A stretch of 33,836 nt of DNA, from contig CADCDO010000028.1 of NCBI GenBank assembly GCA_902800345.1, positions 1 through 33,836 of the forward strand, written 5' to 3'. A program made the position numbers and the translations under genes. This document shows positions 8,431-17,488 of the stretch, in pieces (positions within the stretch are counted from its first letter, which is position 1; the number at the start of each line of letters is the position of its first letter). The DNA comes from Fibrobacter succinogenes (GTDB taxonomy: Bacteria > Fibrobacterota > Fibrobacteria > Fibrobacterales > Fibrobacteraceae). The notes under the pieces are model-generated. The model was not told where the DNA came from. It saw only the letters and a list, made by a program, of their open reading frames with translations, and did no database searches.

Positions 8431-9141
8431 GTGGCAAATCAACTTAGACATGTCGCCATCATCATGGACGGCAACGGGCGATGGGCTCGTAGCCGCGGAC
8501 TTGAACGTTTCCTGGGTCACCGCAAGGGGACTCAGGCGACCATCGATGCCGTTGAGGTGGGCGTAAATCTTAAACTCGAACACATGACATTGTATGTGTT
8601 CAGCTCCGAAAACTGGGGTCGCCCTTCCAAGGAAGTAGATTACCTGATGAATCTCTTGATCGAGATGGTCGTCAAGGAAATCCCCGACTTGATGGAAAAA
8701 AACGTGAAACTCACGGTCATCGGCAACATGAACCGTTTGCCCGACAAGCCGCGAGCCAGTCTCCAGTCCGCAATTGACAAGACCGCGAACAATACGGGCA
8801 TGCAACTGAATCTCGCCATTTCGTATGGTGGCAGGCAAGAAATTGTTGATGCGGCTCGTTCCATTGCCGCTCAGGTTGCTGCAGGTACGCTCAAGGCCGA
8901 TGATATTGACGAAAATTTATTTGCAAAAAACTTGTATTTAAAAGGTGCTCCCGATCCGGATTTGGTCATCCGAACGGGTGGCGAATTCAGACTGTCGAAC
9001 TATTTGCTTTGGCAAGCGGCGTATAGCGAGTTCTATGTGACGGACACGCTGTGGCCGGATTTTACCAAGGAAGAGTTCATGAAGGCTATCGAATTTTTCA
9101 AAACCCGCGAGAGGCGTTTTGGGAAGGTTTTGCATGAGTAA
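8431..9141 (+). CDS. uppS: Undecaprenyl diphosphate synthase (cis-prenyltransferase)
   Basis: UppS condenses isopentenyl diphosphate onto farnesyl diphosphate to give the C55 carrier lipid for peptidoglycan and O-antigen. The 236-residue protein shows the catalytic motif HVAIIMDGNGRWA (Asp13), the FSSENWGRP segment, SYGGRQEIVDAA, and the C-terminal pair PDLVIRTGGEFRLSNYLLWQ and YSEFYVTDTLWPDF. The start is GTG at 8431; the family motif begins six residues later, so no further N-terminal sequence is needed. Only 12 bp separate it from frr, and its stop overlaps the cdsA start by eight bases, which implies coupling. Its substrate supply links it to dxr further on in this window. Confidence 0.96.
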   Translation: MANQLRHVAIIMDGNGRWARSRGLERFLGHRKGTQATIDAVEVGVNLKLEHMTLYVFSSENWGRPSKEVDYLMNLLIEMVVKEIPDLMEKNVKLTVIGNMNRLPDKPRASLQSAIDKTANNTGMQLNLAISYGGRQEIVDAARSIAAQVAAGTLKADDIDENLFAKNLYLKGAPDPDLVIRTGGEFRLSNYLLWQAAYSEFYVTDTLWPDFTKEEFMKAIEFFKTRERRFGKVLHE

Positions 9142-10015
9142 TCTTGCGCAACGATTGATAACGGCATTTATTGCCATTCCAATAGTTTTCGTTTTATTGT
9201 GGTTCAACGATTTTAGTCGTATCGGTTTGATGTGTTTCTTGGGAGCCGTGGGCGCCTGGGAATGGGCACGGATGACGTCTAAGGTCTATGCTGGACCTGA
9301 CATGCGCTATCTTTCGTTTGCGTCGTCCTTGGCGTTGACGCTTGCGTGGACGCTTTCAAAAGGCGGATACTTTGGGCTTCCGGCGGTGCCCTACGTTGTG
9401 GGCATGACGTTCCTCGCCATTTTTGCAATTTATATTGGTGTCGCTTATGCAAAGGTCGAAATAGACCATTTGTTCCCGTGGCTCGTGATGCATCTTGGCG
9501 CTCCTTTGTACGTAGGCCTTTGGGGCGGCATGAACGTGCTCATGATGGGTAACGGTCAGGGCCTGGAACATTGCTATCCGTTTATCCTAGTGATGACTTC
9601 CGTTTGGCTTTGCGATACGGTGGCGTATTTCTTCGGAAAGTTTGCTGCGGGCAAGGGACCTTTTGGTCGTCATCCGTTTGCCCCAAGCATTAGCCCCAAG
9701 AAGACTTGGGAAGGCAGCATTGCGGGGTCCATCACGACGATTGCATGGGTTGCTTACTGGGTCAAGTGCAGTGCGTCTCTCGCCTCTTTTGAAGTGGAGT
9801 TTAGCTGGACTTCTGCAATTGTGATTGGCTTGCTGATTACAGTGACGGGCCAGGTGGGTGACCTTTTGATGAGCGCACTCAAGCGTTGGAGCGGTACGAA
9901 GGATTCTGGAAATTTATTCGTAGGTCATGGTGGTGTGCTTGACCGTTGCGACTCGTTCTTGTTGGCGGCTCCGGCTTTGTACATCTTCATGGATTTCTTC
10001 AAGAGTATCATTTAA
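9134..10015 (+). CDS. cdsA: Phosphatidate cytidylyltransferase (CDP-diacylglycerol synthase)
   Basis: CdsA makes CDP-diacylglycerol from phosphatidate and CTP at the inner membrane, the branch point for phospholipids. The protein is 293 residues from ATG 9134; GGGAAGG lies about seven bases upstream inside uppS. It has several membrane segments, from AFIAIPIVFVLLWF at the N-terminus onward, and ends with the family signature: SISPKKTWEGSIAGS, GDLLMSALKR, then KDSGNLFVGHGGVLDRCDS with the metal-binding Asp residues. A TTG start five codons upstream is possible but lies before the Shine-Dalgarno. The gene overlaps uppS and is the last of the pyrH run; the next gene is convergent. Confidence 0.95.
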   Translation: MSNLAQRLITAFIAIPIVFVLLWFNDFSRIGLMCFLGAVGAWEWARMTSKVYAGPDMRYLSFASSLALTLAWTLSKGGYFGLPAVPYVVGMTFLAIFAIYIGVAYAKVEIDHLFPWLVMHLGAPLYVGLWGGMNVLMMGNGQGLEHCYPFILVMTSVWLCDTVAYFFGKFAAGKGPFGRHPFAPSISPKKTWEGSIAGSITTIAWVAYWVKCSASLASFEVEFSWTSAIVIGLLITVTGQVGDLLMSALKRWSGTKDSGNLFVGHGGVLDRCDSFLLAAPALYIFMDFFKSII

Positions 10016-10037
10016 GATTTCATGTCCTGCATATTTT

Positions 10038-10059
10038 GTTCCCCCTAAATGTGGGGAAC
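10038..10059. terminator. Hairpin between convergent genes, possible terminator
   Basis: GTTCCCC and GGGGAAC form a perfect 7-bp stem with an 8-base loop, between the cdsA stop and the stop of the converging histidine phosphatase gene. No real T-run follows on either strand, so termination is plausible from position but not proven by sequence. Confidence 0.4.
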
Positions 10060-10075
10060 GCTGGATTTTGAAATT

Positions 10076-11278
10076 CTATTTTTTCTTTTGCATGCCATGT
10101 TCGTTCATGTAGATGGCGAGGTAGTCGATAACGCCTGACTCGGCCCCCTTCACGGGTACATAACGTAAGTTGTTTTGGCTATCGGCAATGATGGCAAGAC
10201 CTGCAATATAGTTTATCCAATGGTAGTCCTCATGGTATTTGAGTGCTACTTTTTTATTGGAACCGAAAACGGCGAGCGGCATTACAAGAATGTCGTGCGA
10301 GACCATGATACTGACGCGTTTCCACTTGGACAAATTTTTGAGGATGACCTTTTGCATGAATTCTTCGGCACGTGGCTCAAGTTCATAGAGCGCATCAGGG
10401 TAGCCGCCTTCGTAAGCCCAGTGGCCCATGAGTTCAACGGAACTTCCTTTCATGTTGAGTTTGGTTGCGTATAACGCAAGCGAATCCGCCGAAATTTTCA
10501 AGAACCAGTTTCCGGTGATGTCGTAGTTGGTGATGAGTTTCGGGAGACTTGGTTCTCCGCGTCCTTTCGATATGTTGTTTGCTGTTTCGTTCGTGCGCAC
10601 GAATCCCGAGGTGATGTACGAGAACTCTTCGTCGCTTTTGAGTGTTGCGCCCAAGTCTTGCGCCATCTTGATTCCATTTGCGGTGAGTTCTGTTTCGATG
10701 GCGACGTTATCTTCGCGTTCGGAATGGCGGATGATAAATACGGCTTTTTCGTCTGCGGCAAGGCTCTTGTAAACATCGGCAACGGTTGCAAAGCCGTTTT
10801 CGTCAAGTGTAACTGGAGCGGAAATCGTTGCGGTTGTCGATGATAAAATTTCTCCTGACGAAGACACGGGCGTATTTTGCGACGACGTGATTGTGGATAT
10901 CGCGGATGAACTTATTTGCAATGTAGAGGACGAAGAGCGACGATGACTGCTTCGTGACGAACTGGAAATTCGATGGGTACTGTTTGACGAAGAACTGGTA
11001 TATGTAGCGGATCCCGCTGATTCCGTAGAAACGGCTGAACTTATGGATTCTTCGGATATTGCCGAATGGGGAATCTCGCCCGATGACGATTCTATAAACG
11101 TATCCGATGATGAATTCCGATTGGACGTGTCGAGTAAAGATGAACTGGAAGCGATGCTTTCCGGAGCTGTTGAGGATGTGGTGTCGCTACAGGCAGAAAG
11201 CACCGCTATGTTCATAATTGCGACCGAAAGGGGGATTGTCGCAATTGCGCGGAGCACGCTATGTGTAGGTTTATTCAT
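10076..11278 (-). CDS. Ser-rich lipoprotein with histidine phosphatase domain
   Basis: The 400-residue protein has a lipoprotein signal with LSAC (Cys30). A very Ser-rich linker spans about 31-150. The rest resembles the histidine phosphatase (phosphoglycerate mutase-like) superfamily: IIRHSERED at about 182-190 stands for the RHG motif with the phospho-accepting His185, and later segments GHWAYEGG and VSHDILVMPL supply the other conserved His. The RHSE variant replaces the usual RHGE. The ATG directly follows the TAA of the upstream FGE-like gene with no spacer, so the two are probably translated in series. A surface phosphatase is suggested, substrate unknown; the location is inferred from the lipobox. 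Confidence 0.8.
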   Translation of the reverse strand: MNKPTHSVLRAIATIPLSVAIMNIAVLSACSDTTSSTAPESIASSSSLLDTSNRNSSSDTFIESSSGEIPHSAISEESISSAVSTESAGSATYTSSSSNSTHRISSSSRSSHRRSSSSTLQISSSAISTITSSQNTPVSSSGEILSSTTATISAPVTLDENGFATVADVYKSLAADEKAVFIIRHSEREDNVAIETELTANGIKMAQDLGATLKSDEEFSYITSGFVRTNETANNISKGRGEPSLPKLITNYDITGNWFLKISADSLALYATKLNMKGSSVELMGHWAYEGGYPDALYELEPRAEEFMQKVILKNLSKWKRVSIMVSHDILVMPLAVFGSNKKVALKYHEDYHWINYIAGLAIIADSQNNLRYVPVKGAESGVIDYLAIYMNEHGMQKKK

Positions 11279-13282
11279 TTACGAACCCCACTGGTAATCG
11301 CCGGCTTCATAGACCGGATTTTCTCCGTTGAAACCGCGTGGGCGTTTAATCTTGTCATCGAATAAAGTTTTGTTGAATATGCGGAAGTCGCCGCGTTCGT
11401 AGCTCTGGAAAGAAATGTGGCAGAAAATGGGGCCCGCCGGCATGTACTCGCTATAGCTCATGGTGCGTTCGCCAGCTGTGTAAAGGTAGTTGAAGTACTT
11501 GCCGTTTAGAACGATGTGGAGTCCGATGTTTCCGACAGTGAACCAGCGTCCTTTTGCGAGAATGTTTTCGTGGTGGGTGTCGTCGTAGTCCATCACCACG
11601 AATTCCGCGTCGCCGCTCTTGTCGAGGTGGAAACGGTACTTATGGTTTCCGCCACAGCAACGCCCGTCAAAGAACCAAGTGTAGCCGCTTGCTGCAGCAA
11701 TTCGAGGATCGCGAACGCTGGTGTCGGGGTGAGCGAGTTGCTCATCGGTGACGATTCGTTCGGGTTCCACGGCAGCAATAAGTTGTGCTAATGTTTTGGG
11801 GTTACTCACGGTCGGGAGACTTACCTTATTTTTAGCATCGCTTGCGGCGCGTCTGTACAGACGGTATGGAATGCCGTCATCGCTGATCATCGTGAGTTCG
11901 TCTTCGCTGAACACGTAATAGGCGTAGGTCTTTGTGCCGCTCTTGGTGACGACGTTGAAACTGCGGTTGTTTAAGGTGTACCATTGACCCGAAACGTTCG
12001 GGAATCCAGACACGGCGGCGGTTCCGTCTTCGCCGATGACGACGGTGTAGTCGTCGCTAATCCAAGCTTCGTCTGCGGCAGTGATTAAACGGCAGTCGCG
12101 GTTCTTGTCGCCTTGGCAGACGGCTGCTGAGGGGTTCGCCGCTTCGCAGGGACTGACCATTCCCGGCGGGAGTTCCGCAGACATGCCAAGTCGGAATCCC
12201 ATGTCTGCGGCGCCATCGCGGCTGCGGATGGCGCGACGGCTCACGCGTGCGAATTCCGCAGGTTCGCCGTAACTTCCGCCTCTTCGCGTCTTGTTGCCGC
12301 TTCCTGTAAGTTGTACCGGGTTCACCTTGTCGCCGGATGTATAGCCTACAAGCCAGTCATAGACCCATTCCCAAGAGTTTCCGCTCATGTCGTAGAGACC
12401 GAGTTTGTTCGGCTTCTTGGTGGCGACATCGTGGGATTTGCCTCCGCTGTTTTCGGAATACCATGCCACGTCATCGACGTTGTTGCTTCCTGAAAATTTG
12501 AATTTATCCGCGACACCGTCCTTACCGCCGCGGGCGGCAAATTCCCACTCGGCATCGGTGAGCAAACGGTATTGGCGCCCTGTTTTTTGCCCTAATTTGC
12601 AGGCGAAGTTGTTGGCGTCAAACCAGCTTACGCCAATTTTGGGCGCCTTGTCCGATTCCCAGGCATTCTTTTTTCCGCCCATGACGGCATTCCACTGCGC
12701 AATGGTGACTTCCGTATTGGCAGCATGATATTCGCTGACGGTTACATTGTGTGATGGAGTCTCGTAAATTTTGTCCTGTTCGGCGCAGTTGTCGCACCCA
12801 CGTGTGTAGGAACCTCCAGCCACGTACACCATGTTGAAGGCAACGCCATTTACCGTATCGGCAAAATTTGCAGGCGAGGTGTAAACAAAGGATGTCGCGC
12901 TAGAAGCAGGATTTGTCTGCACTGCAGACGATTTGCCTTGATCGACCGTAGATGACGAACTTCTGTGAATATGTCTGCTTGATGAATTTGTACGTGAATC
13001 TCCAGATGTTGCCGGCGAAGCAACGGACGAAGTACCCGACGATGGAGCCGATGCACCCCCATTTCCCGACGACAAATTCGCTCCGCTGTTTCCTGCGGAA
13101 CTTTCGTTTGATGAATTGACGTCAGTTGGAGAACTTGTTCCAGAAGACCCCGAATCATCGGTCGTAGATGAAAGATTGATTTCAGACCCGGAAATGTCAT
13201 TACTTGACGAATCCGAGCAACTCCAGAGCATCCCCACTGCGCAACAACACGCAGCGAATACACCCGAGGAAAGTATGCGCAT
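11279..13282 (-). CDS. Ser-rich lipoprotein with FGE/SUMF1-like domain
   Basis: The protein is 667 residues from ATG 13282, which has a perfect GAAGGAGG six bases upstream; an in-frame GTG two codons earlier falls inside that site. It has a lipoprotein signal (LWSC, Cys22) and a Ser-rich linker up to about 125. An FGE-sulfatase fold domain follows (about 140-370): NMVYVAGGSYTRG, EVTIAQWNAVMG, RLLTDAEWEFAARGG, GLYDMSGNSWEWVYDW and TRRGGSY...GFRLGM. True formylglycine-generating enzymes use a Cys pair near RGGS; here that region has none, so enzyme activity is doubtful and a binding or structural role is more likely. About 300 further residues contain two beta-rich segments I do not recognise, one with DGRCCGGNHKYRFHLD. 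Confidence 0.82.
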   Translation of the reverse strand: MRILSSGVFAACCCAVGMLWSCSDSSSNDISGSEINLSSTTDDSGSSGTSSPTDVNSSNESSAGNSGANLSSGNGGASAPSSGTSSVASPATSGDSRTNSSSRHIHRSSSSTVDQGKSSAVQTNPASSATSFVYTSPANFADTVNGVAFNMVYVAGGSYTRGCDNCAEQDKIYETPSHNVTVSEYHAANTEVTIAQWNAVMGGKKNAWESDKAPKIGVSWFDANNFACKLGQKTGRQYRLLTDAEWEFAARGGKDGVADKFKFSGSNNVDDVAWYSENSGGKSHDVATKKPNKLGLYDMSGNSWEWVYDWLVGYTSGDKVNPVQLTGSGNKTRRGGSYGEPAEFARVSRRAIRSRDGAADMGFRLGMSAELPPGMVSPCEAANPSAAVCQGDKNRDCRLITAADEAWISDDYTVVIGEDGTAAVSGFPNVSGQWYTLNNRSFNVVTKSGTKTYAYYVFSEDELTMISDDGIPYRLYRRAASDAKNKVSLPTVSNPKTLAQLIAAVEPERIVTDEQLAHPDTSVRDPRIAAASGYTWFFDGRCCGGNHKYRFHLDKSGDAEFVVMDYDDTHHENILAKGRWFTVGNIGLHIVLNGKYFNYLYTAGERTMSYSEYMPAGPIFCHISFQSYERGDFRIFNKTLFDDKIKRPRGFNGENPVYEAGDYQWGS

Positions 13283-13381
13283 AAGCACCTCCTTCGAGCA
13301 ACAAACCTAACCCATTCAAAATATATATCTAAAAATTTTAAAAAGGAATGTGAAATCATGTAATCGTTTCTTTACCATATT

Positions 13382-13404
13382 ATTCCATCATATATATATG
13401 GAAT
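13382..13404. promoter_or_regulatory. Inverted repeat in the divergent spacer before dxr
   Basis: ATTCCAT and ATGGAAT (7 bp) face each other across a 9-base AT-only core, in the 236-bp spacer between the FGE-like lipoprotein gene and dxr. The spacing suits a dimeric regulator site, but no known operator is recognised. Confidence 0.3.
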
Positions 13405-13518
13405 CGGCAAACTTTAACCCGTAAATAAAACCCTTGGTTTTATGTCGCGGTTTCATGGCGAAGTTCGTCATTATTCTATCTTTACGAGAAAAAGCAAGTT
13501 ATTTTTCGAGGTCAAGAA

Positions 13519-14673
13519 ATGAAAAACGTAGTTCTTTTAGGTGCCACCGGGTCTATCGGCACATCCAGCGTCGATGTCATCCAGCAACATTCTGACATTT
13601 TCAACCTTTATGCGGTTGCAGCGAATAGCAGCGTTCAAAAAGTCGCGGAAATCGTGCGCAAGTACAATGTCGAACGCGTGTGCATGTTTAACGAAGCCGC
13701 CGCGAAAGAACTCGAAATCGTGCTTGGCAAGAAAGTGCTCGCCGGTATGGAAGGCCTTTGCGAACTCGCTGCCGACCCGAAAGCGGACATCATCATTAAC
13801 GCCTTGATGGGCGCTGTGGGCTGCCTCCCGACGATTACCGCCATCGAACATGGCAAGCATGTGGCTCTTGCGAACAAAGAAACGATGGTCATGGCGGGCC
13901 CTGTCATTTGGGATAAACTTGCAGAAAATCCGAAGTCTTTCATCACGCCCATTGACTCCGAACATAGTGCCATTTTCCAGTGCCTCGAAGGCGGCAAGCG
14001 CGAATCCGAAGTGGAATTCCTCGAAATTACGGCTTCGGGCGGCCCGTTCCGCGAATGGCCTATTGAAAAGTTTAAAAACATCACCGTGGCAGATGCCCTC
14101 AATCATCCGGTGTGGAGCATGGGCAAGAAGATTACGATTGACTCTGCTTCCATGATGAACAAGGGCCTCGAAGTGCTCGAAGCTCACTTCTTGTTCCACA
14201 TTCCGTATGACCAAATTAAGGTTGTGGTTCACCCGCAGTCCATGGTGCATTCGCTCGTGCAGTTCCGCGACGGCTCTTTGATGGCACAGCTCGGCGCTCC
14301 CGACATGCGCATCCCGATTCAGGTGGCGCTCACATGGCCCGACCGCCTGAAGCTTGAAACCAAGCGCCTCGACTTGCCGATGCTTGCCAAGCTCACGTTC
14401 TTCGAACCGGACTTTAATAAGTTCCGTTGCCTTGCGCTCGCGTTTGACGCAGGCCGTCGTGGCGGTATCGTTCCTGCGATGATGAACGCCGCAAACGAAG
14501 TCCTCGTGGATCGTTTCCTCAAGGGCAACCTCAAGTTCACGGACATCCCGAAGTACGTGGAAATGGTAATGGACAAGGCCCCGAATGTCACGGGTCACCT
14601 TTCGCTGGAGCAAGTGCTCGAAGCCGACAAGGAAGCCCGCCGCATGACGGAAGATTTTCTCATAAGGAAATAA
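13519..14673 (+). CDS. dxr: 1-deoxy-D-xylulose 5-phosphate reductoisomerase
   Basis: Dxr (IspC) converts DXP to 2-C-methyl-D-erythritol 4-phosphate with NADPH, the first committed step of the non-mevalonate isoprenoid route that also feeds UppS. The 384 residues match the family: NADPH-binding VVLLGATGSIGTSSVDV at 4-20, ALANKETMVMAG, PIDSEHSAIFQCL, ITASGGPFREWP, the HPVWSMGKKITIDSASMMNKG segment that carries metal and substrate ligands, and HPQSMVHSLVQF. The start has GAGGTCAAGAA upstream. In many bacteria dxr directly follows cdsA; here 3.5 kb with two opposite-strand lipoprotein genes lies between. A lipoprotein gene begins four bases after its stop. Confidence 0.97.
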   Translation: MKNVVLLGATGSIGTSSVDVIQQHSDIFNLYAVAANSSVQKVAEIVRKYNVERVCMFNEAAAKELEIVLGKKVLAGMEGLCELAADPKADIIINALMGAVGCLPTITAIEHGKHVALANKETMVMAGPVIWDKLAENPKSFITPIDSEHSAIFQCLEGGKRESEVEFLEITASGGPFREWPIEKFKNITVADALNHPVWSMGKKITIDSASMMNKGLEVLEAHFLFHIPYDQIKVVVHPQSMVHSLVQFRDGSLMAQLGAPDMRIPIQVALTWPDRLKLETKRLDLPMLAKLTFFEPDFNKFRCLALAFDAGRRGGIVPAMMNAANEVLVDRFLKGNLKFTDIPKYVEMVMDKAPNVTGHLSLEQVLEADKEARRMTEDFLIRK

Positions 14674-14677
14674 ACTG

Positions 14678-15439
14678 ATGAAATATCTGTTGTACTTTGC
14701 TTTATTTGGCGCCGCTGTTTTTACGGCCTGTGGCGATGATTCGAGCAATCCTGTCATAAATGAGGGAACTTCTTCTTCGTCTGTTTTCAATAGATCTAGT
14801 AGCAGTGCCGTTTCCAGCGTTCCTGACGGGTCTTTTGTCGATTCCCGTGATGGCCAGGTTTACAAGATGGTCACTATTGGTAATCAGGTATGGATGGCCC
14901 AGAATCTGAACTTTGAATCGCCAGATAGCTATTGCTATGAGGATAAAAAAGACAACTGTACCAAATATGGTCGTCTTTATAAATGGTCTGCGGCTATGGA
15001 CAGTGCCGGATTGTATAGTGAAAATGGCAAGGGATGTGGCCATGAAGTGTGGGATTGTACGCCCACATATCCTGTGCTTGGTGTTTGTCCTTCAGGATGG
15101 CATCTTCCTTCTAAAGAGGAATTTGAAACGTTGCTTGAAACTGTTGGCGGAAAATCCATTGCTGGAAAAAAACTTAAGAGCACGACGGGATGGAAAACGA
15201 TTGTTCATGACCCTAATGGCACGGATGATTTTGGTTTTTCTGCAGTTCCTTCTGGAAGCCGAGGAAGTGATGGATCTTATGGACAACTGGGTTCTTATGG
15301 AGACTTGTGGACTGCTACAGAAGACTTCTTCTCGAGTGCATATGGTCTTTTCCTGTTTAGTGAGGAAAATAAGGCAGAAGTTGCGGGATTTGATACTCGT
15401 TTAGCTTTTCCGGTTCGCTGCGTCAAGAACGAACTTTAA
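14678..15439 (+). CDS. Lipoprotein with Fibrobacter succinogenes major paralogous domain
   Basis: The 253-residue protein has a lipoprotein signal ending FTAC (Cys18) and a short Ser-rich linker (about 28-48). The rest is the domain first described as a large paralogous family of F. succinogenes: RDGQVYKMVTIGNQVWMAQN, then YGRLYKWSAAM, CPSGWHLPSKEEFETLLE, GFSAVPSGSR and a final FPVRCVK. This domain is distantly C-type-lectin/FGE-like; its function in this family is not established. It starts four bases after dxr, so the two are probably co-transcribed although functionally unrelated, and a strong terminator follows. The protein is the clearest single marker of a Fibrobacter origin. Confidence 0.9.
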   Translation: MKYLLYFALFGAAVFTACGDDSSNPVINEGTSSSSVFNRSSSSAVSSVPDGSFVDSRDGQVYKMVTIGNQVWMAQNLNFESPDSYCYEDKKDNCTKYGRLYKWSAAMDSAGLYSENGKGCGHEVWDCTPTYPVLGVCPSGWHLPSKEEFETLLETVGGKSIAGKKLKSTTGWKTIVHDPNGTDDFGFSAVPSGSRGSDGSYGQLGSYGDLWTATEDFFSSAYGLFLFSEENKAEVAGFDTRLAFPVRCVKNEL

Positions 15440-15486
15440 AAAATCAATTAGTGCTACGAACCTAAACGTACACCTAGAGAATGTCA

Positions 15487-15518
15487 CCCCGACCCTTGTG
15501 CCGGGGCCTGTTTTTTTT
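15487..15518 (+). terminator. Intrinsic terminator after the dxr/lipoprotein pair
   Basis: CCCCG pairs with CGGGG across a 10-base loop, followed by CCTG and eight T. The upstream GTCACCCCGAC makes it look like one of the GTCAT/GTCAC dispersed repeats used as a terminator. Confidence 0.65.
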
Positions 15519-15582
15519 ACGAAAATGAATTTTTCCACGAGAAAGATATATCTTTTAAAAGTAACTTCAAAAAAATATTTTT

Positions 15583-16506
15583 ATGGAAGATTCAATAATA
15601 TTACCAGGGAGCGACAAGCCTAAAACCGCCGATGCCAAGGCTTGGCTGCGGTTCTTGCAGGTTTTTACGTTGACGTTAGGCTCAGGATTGATGCTGGCGG
15701 GCATCATTTTCTTTTTTGCCTACAACTGGGAGCTGATGCACCGTTTCGTAAAATTGGGCATCGCCGTGGCGTTAATTCTTGCGGTTTTTGCGGTGACAAT
15801 GACCGTGAAAATGAGCGACTTCACTCGCAAAATTGCGGTATCTGTCCTGTGTGGGCTTGTGGGCGTGTTTTGGGCTATATTCGGACAGGTTTATCAGACC
15901 ACGGCCGACTCTTACGTATTTTTCCTCACATGGGCATGCTGCATCTTAGTATGGGTGTATGTCACTGATTTCTATCCGCTTTGGGCGATTTTTATTGCAC
16001 TTGTGTCGATGGGCGTGATACCTCTGTTTCCCGACAATCGTTGGTATCTGACGGTGCTTATGCTCTACGGTGCGGCGTGGATTGCGTTTTTTGTTTTTGC
16101 TCCAAAATATCTGCCTAATTTGTCTGCTCCGCCATCGTGGTTTACAAGTATTTTGTTTAAAATAGAATTCGGTATGGCGGTGTGCGTAGTATGTTTTGTA
16201 ATTCTTAATGAAATGGGAATGCGTCATGCCGTAGTAGCTGTGCTTAATCTTTTGATGGCTTTTGTTGTAACTGTAGCAACAATATGGTGTTCGCTGAGGC
16301 AAAAGAATATATGGCTATATTCAATGTTGTTCGTAGGTGCGCTGATTGTGCTGGAATGCGTCTTTCTTAGATGTCTCTCGTTTGCCTTTTTGGGGCTTTT
16401 ACTCCACTTGATGCTGAGTGCAGCCGCCTTGGTGGGATCAACGTTCGCTATTGTAGAGCAATACAAAAAGTGGAAACAGGAAAAATCTGAAACTTTAACA
16501 AAATAA
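15583..16506 (+). CDS. DUF2157-type integral membrane protein
   Basis: The 307-residue protein has a short cytosolic N-terminus, then the motif-like start AWLRFLQVFTLTLGSGLMLAGIIFFFAYNW that is typical of DUF2157 membrane proteins. About eight to nine further hydrophobic helices fill the rest, and the C-terminus is charged (KKWKQEKSE). It is the first of three tightly packed genes (7 bp gap, then a 4-bp overlap) coding DUF2157, DUF4401 and GDYXXLXY proteins, a set that recurs together in other bacteria. Their joint function is not known. The block looks more AT-rich, with codon choice unlike dxr or pyrH, which may mean transfer; I judged this by eye only. Confidence 0.8.
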   Translation: MEDSIILPGSDKPKTADAKAWLRFLQVFTLTLGSGLMLAGIIFFFAYNWELMHRFVKLGIAVALILAVFAVTMTVKMSDFTRKIAVSVLCGLVGVFWAIFGQVYQTTADSYVFFLTWACCILVWVYVTDFYPLWAIFIALVSMGVIPLFPDNRWYLTVLMLYGAAWIAFFVFAPKYLPNLSAPPSWFTSILFKIEFGMAVCVVCFVILNEMGMRHAVVAVLNLLMAFVVTVATIWCSLRQKNIWLYSMLFVGALIVLECVFLRCLSFAFLGLLLHLMLSAAALVGSTFAIVEQYKKWKQEKSETLTK

Positions 16507-16513
16507 TCGGTGA

Positions 16514-17488
16514 ATGATAATGGAAGATAACAGCCGTAAATCCAAACATTTGCCTTGGCCCTTGCTGATAGTGATGGGCATAGGCGGAACAATCATTGCA
16601 TCGCTGTTGACGAGCATGGTGGCACTTGCTGTGCGAGGCAATGTGTTTGTATATGGGGTGTTGTCGATCGTTGCGATTGCTTTTGCGATTGTAATTGCAC
16701 GAGACGATGGGTCTGACAACAAAGATGTACAATCGCTGTTGGTGGCGTATCCGTTGTTTATCGTCGGGTTTGCATTCGGGTATGTTGCTGGTGATCATCA
16801 CTTGACGCTAACTCTAGTGTTGCAATTTGTTGCAGCCCTTTTATCATTTGCGCTGAGCAAAATCCATTTGTGCCGGCAGATGTTGATTTGTTATGCATCG
16901 GTGGTGCTGCCGCTTATTTTCTTCTCGTATTTCGACAACTTTTTATCAGGTCACGCGATGAAAGATCGCAATATCGAAATGTCCTGTTTTACGATTATCG
17001 TAGTTTATATGGGCATATTTGCCGCCACCATCAGAGATAATTGGTTTGCCTCAATAGGGATTAAAGACGATTTGAAAACCATCAGGTTTGTGACCGCCGT
17101 GGTATCAGTAGCGCTTTTATGGTTTATTCACAGAGATAATACTGCTTTTGCAATAGTCTTTGCAATAATCGGTTTCGTTATTGCCTGTATCTTGTTGCGT
17201 AAATATGTTACGGGCCGAAGGTTGATTGAGGGGTATGTACTTGCTCTGTTATGTTGTGCATCTACGGCTGTGTATCCTGCGATGGCGTTTCCGATTGTGG
17301 GGATGCTTTTGTCGTTTTTGATTCTCGACTATGTGTGTCTGGTTATTTTTTCTGCAGCGTTTATTTGCGGAATATCGTTGTTCTATTACGATTTGGATAT
17401 GTTGTTGATTAACAAGTCGTATCTGCTGATGGCTTCGGGGGCGTTATTCCTGCTGGCGTTTTACTACATTAAGCGAGTGACCAAATGA
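16514..17488 (+). CDS. DUF4401-type integral membrane protein
   Basis: The protein has 324 residues with some ten hydrophobic segments and a short polar N-terminus (MEDNSRKSKHLPWPLL). Position and topology match DUF4401, the usual partner of DUF2157 and GDYXXLXY proteins. ATG codons at 16514 and 16520 are both possible. Its last codons overlap the start of the next gene as ATGA. Assignment rests more on gene order than on a diagnostic motif, so it is somewhat less certain than its neighbours. Confidence 0.7.
   Translation: MIMEDNSRKSKHLPWPLLIVMGIGGTIIASLLTSMVALAVRGNVFVYGVLSIVAIAFAIVIARDDGSDNKDVQSLLVAYPLFIVGFAFGYVAGDHHLTLTLVLQFVAALLSFALSKIHLCRQMLICYASVVLPLIFFSYFDNFLSGHAMKDRNIEMSCFTIIVVYMGIFAATIRDNWFASIGIKDDLKTIRFVTAVVSVALLWFIHRDNTAFAIVFAIIGFVIACILLRKYVTGRRLIEGYVLALLCCASTAVYPAMAFPIVGMLLSFLILDYVCLVIFSAAFICGISLFYYDLDMLLINKSYLLMASGALFLLAFYYIKRVTK

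Noticed and set aside
11279..13282. Calling the FGE-like lipoprotein a formylglycine-generating enzyme
   Set aside because: The Cys pair expected near the RGGS motif is absent and no sulfatase gene is nearby, so only a fold-level call is justified.
13537..14790. 417-codon minus-strand open frame opposite dxr
   Set aside because: It is rich in His, Arg and Phe, as expected from reading a biased gene backwards; dxr on the plus strand is unmistakable.
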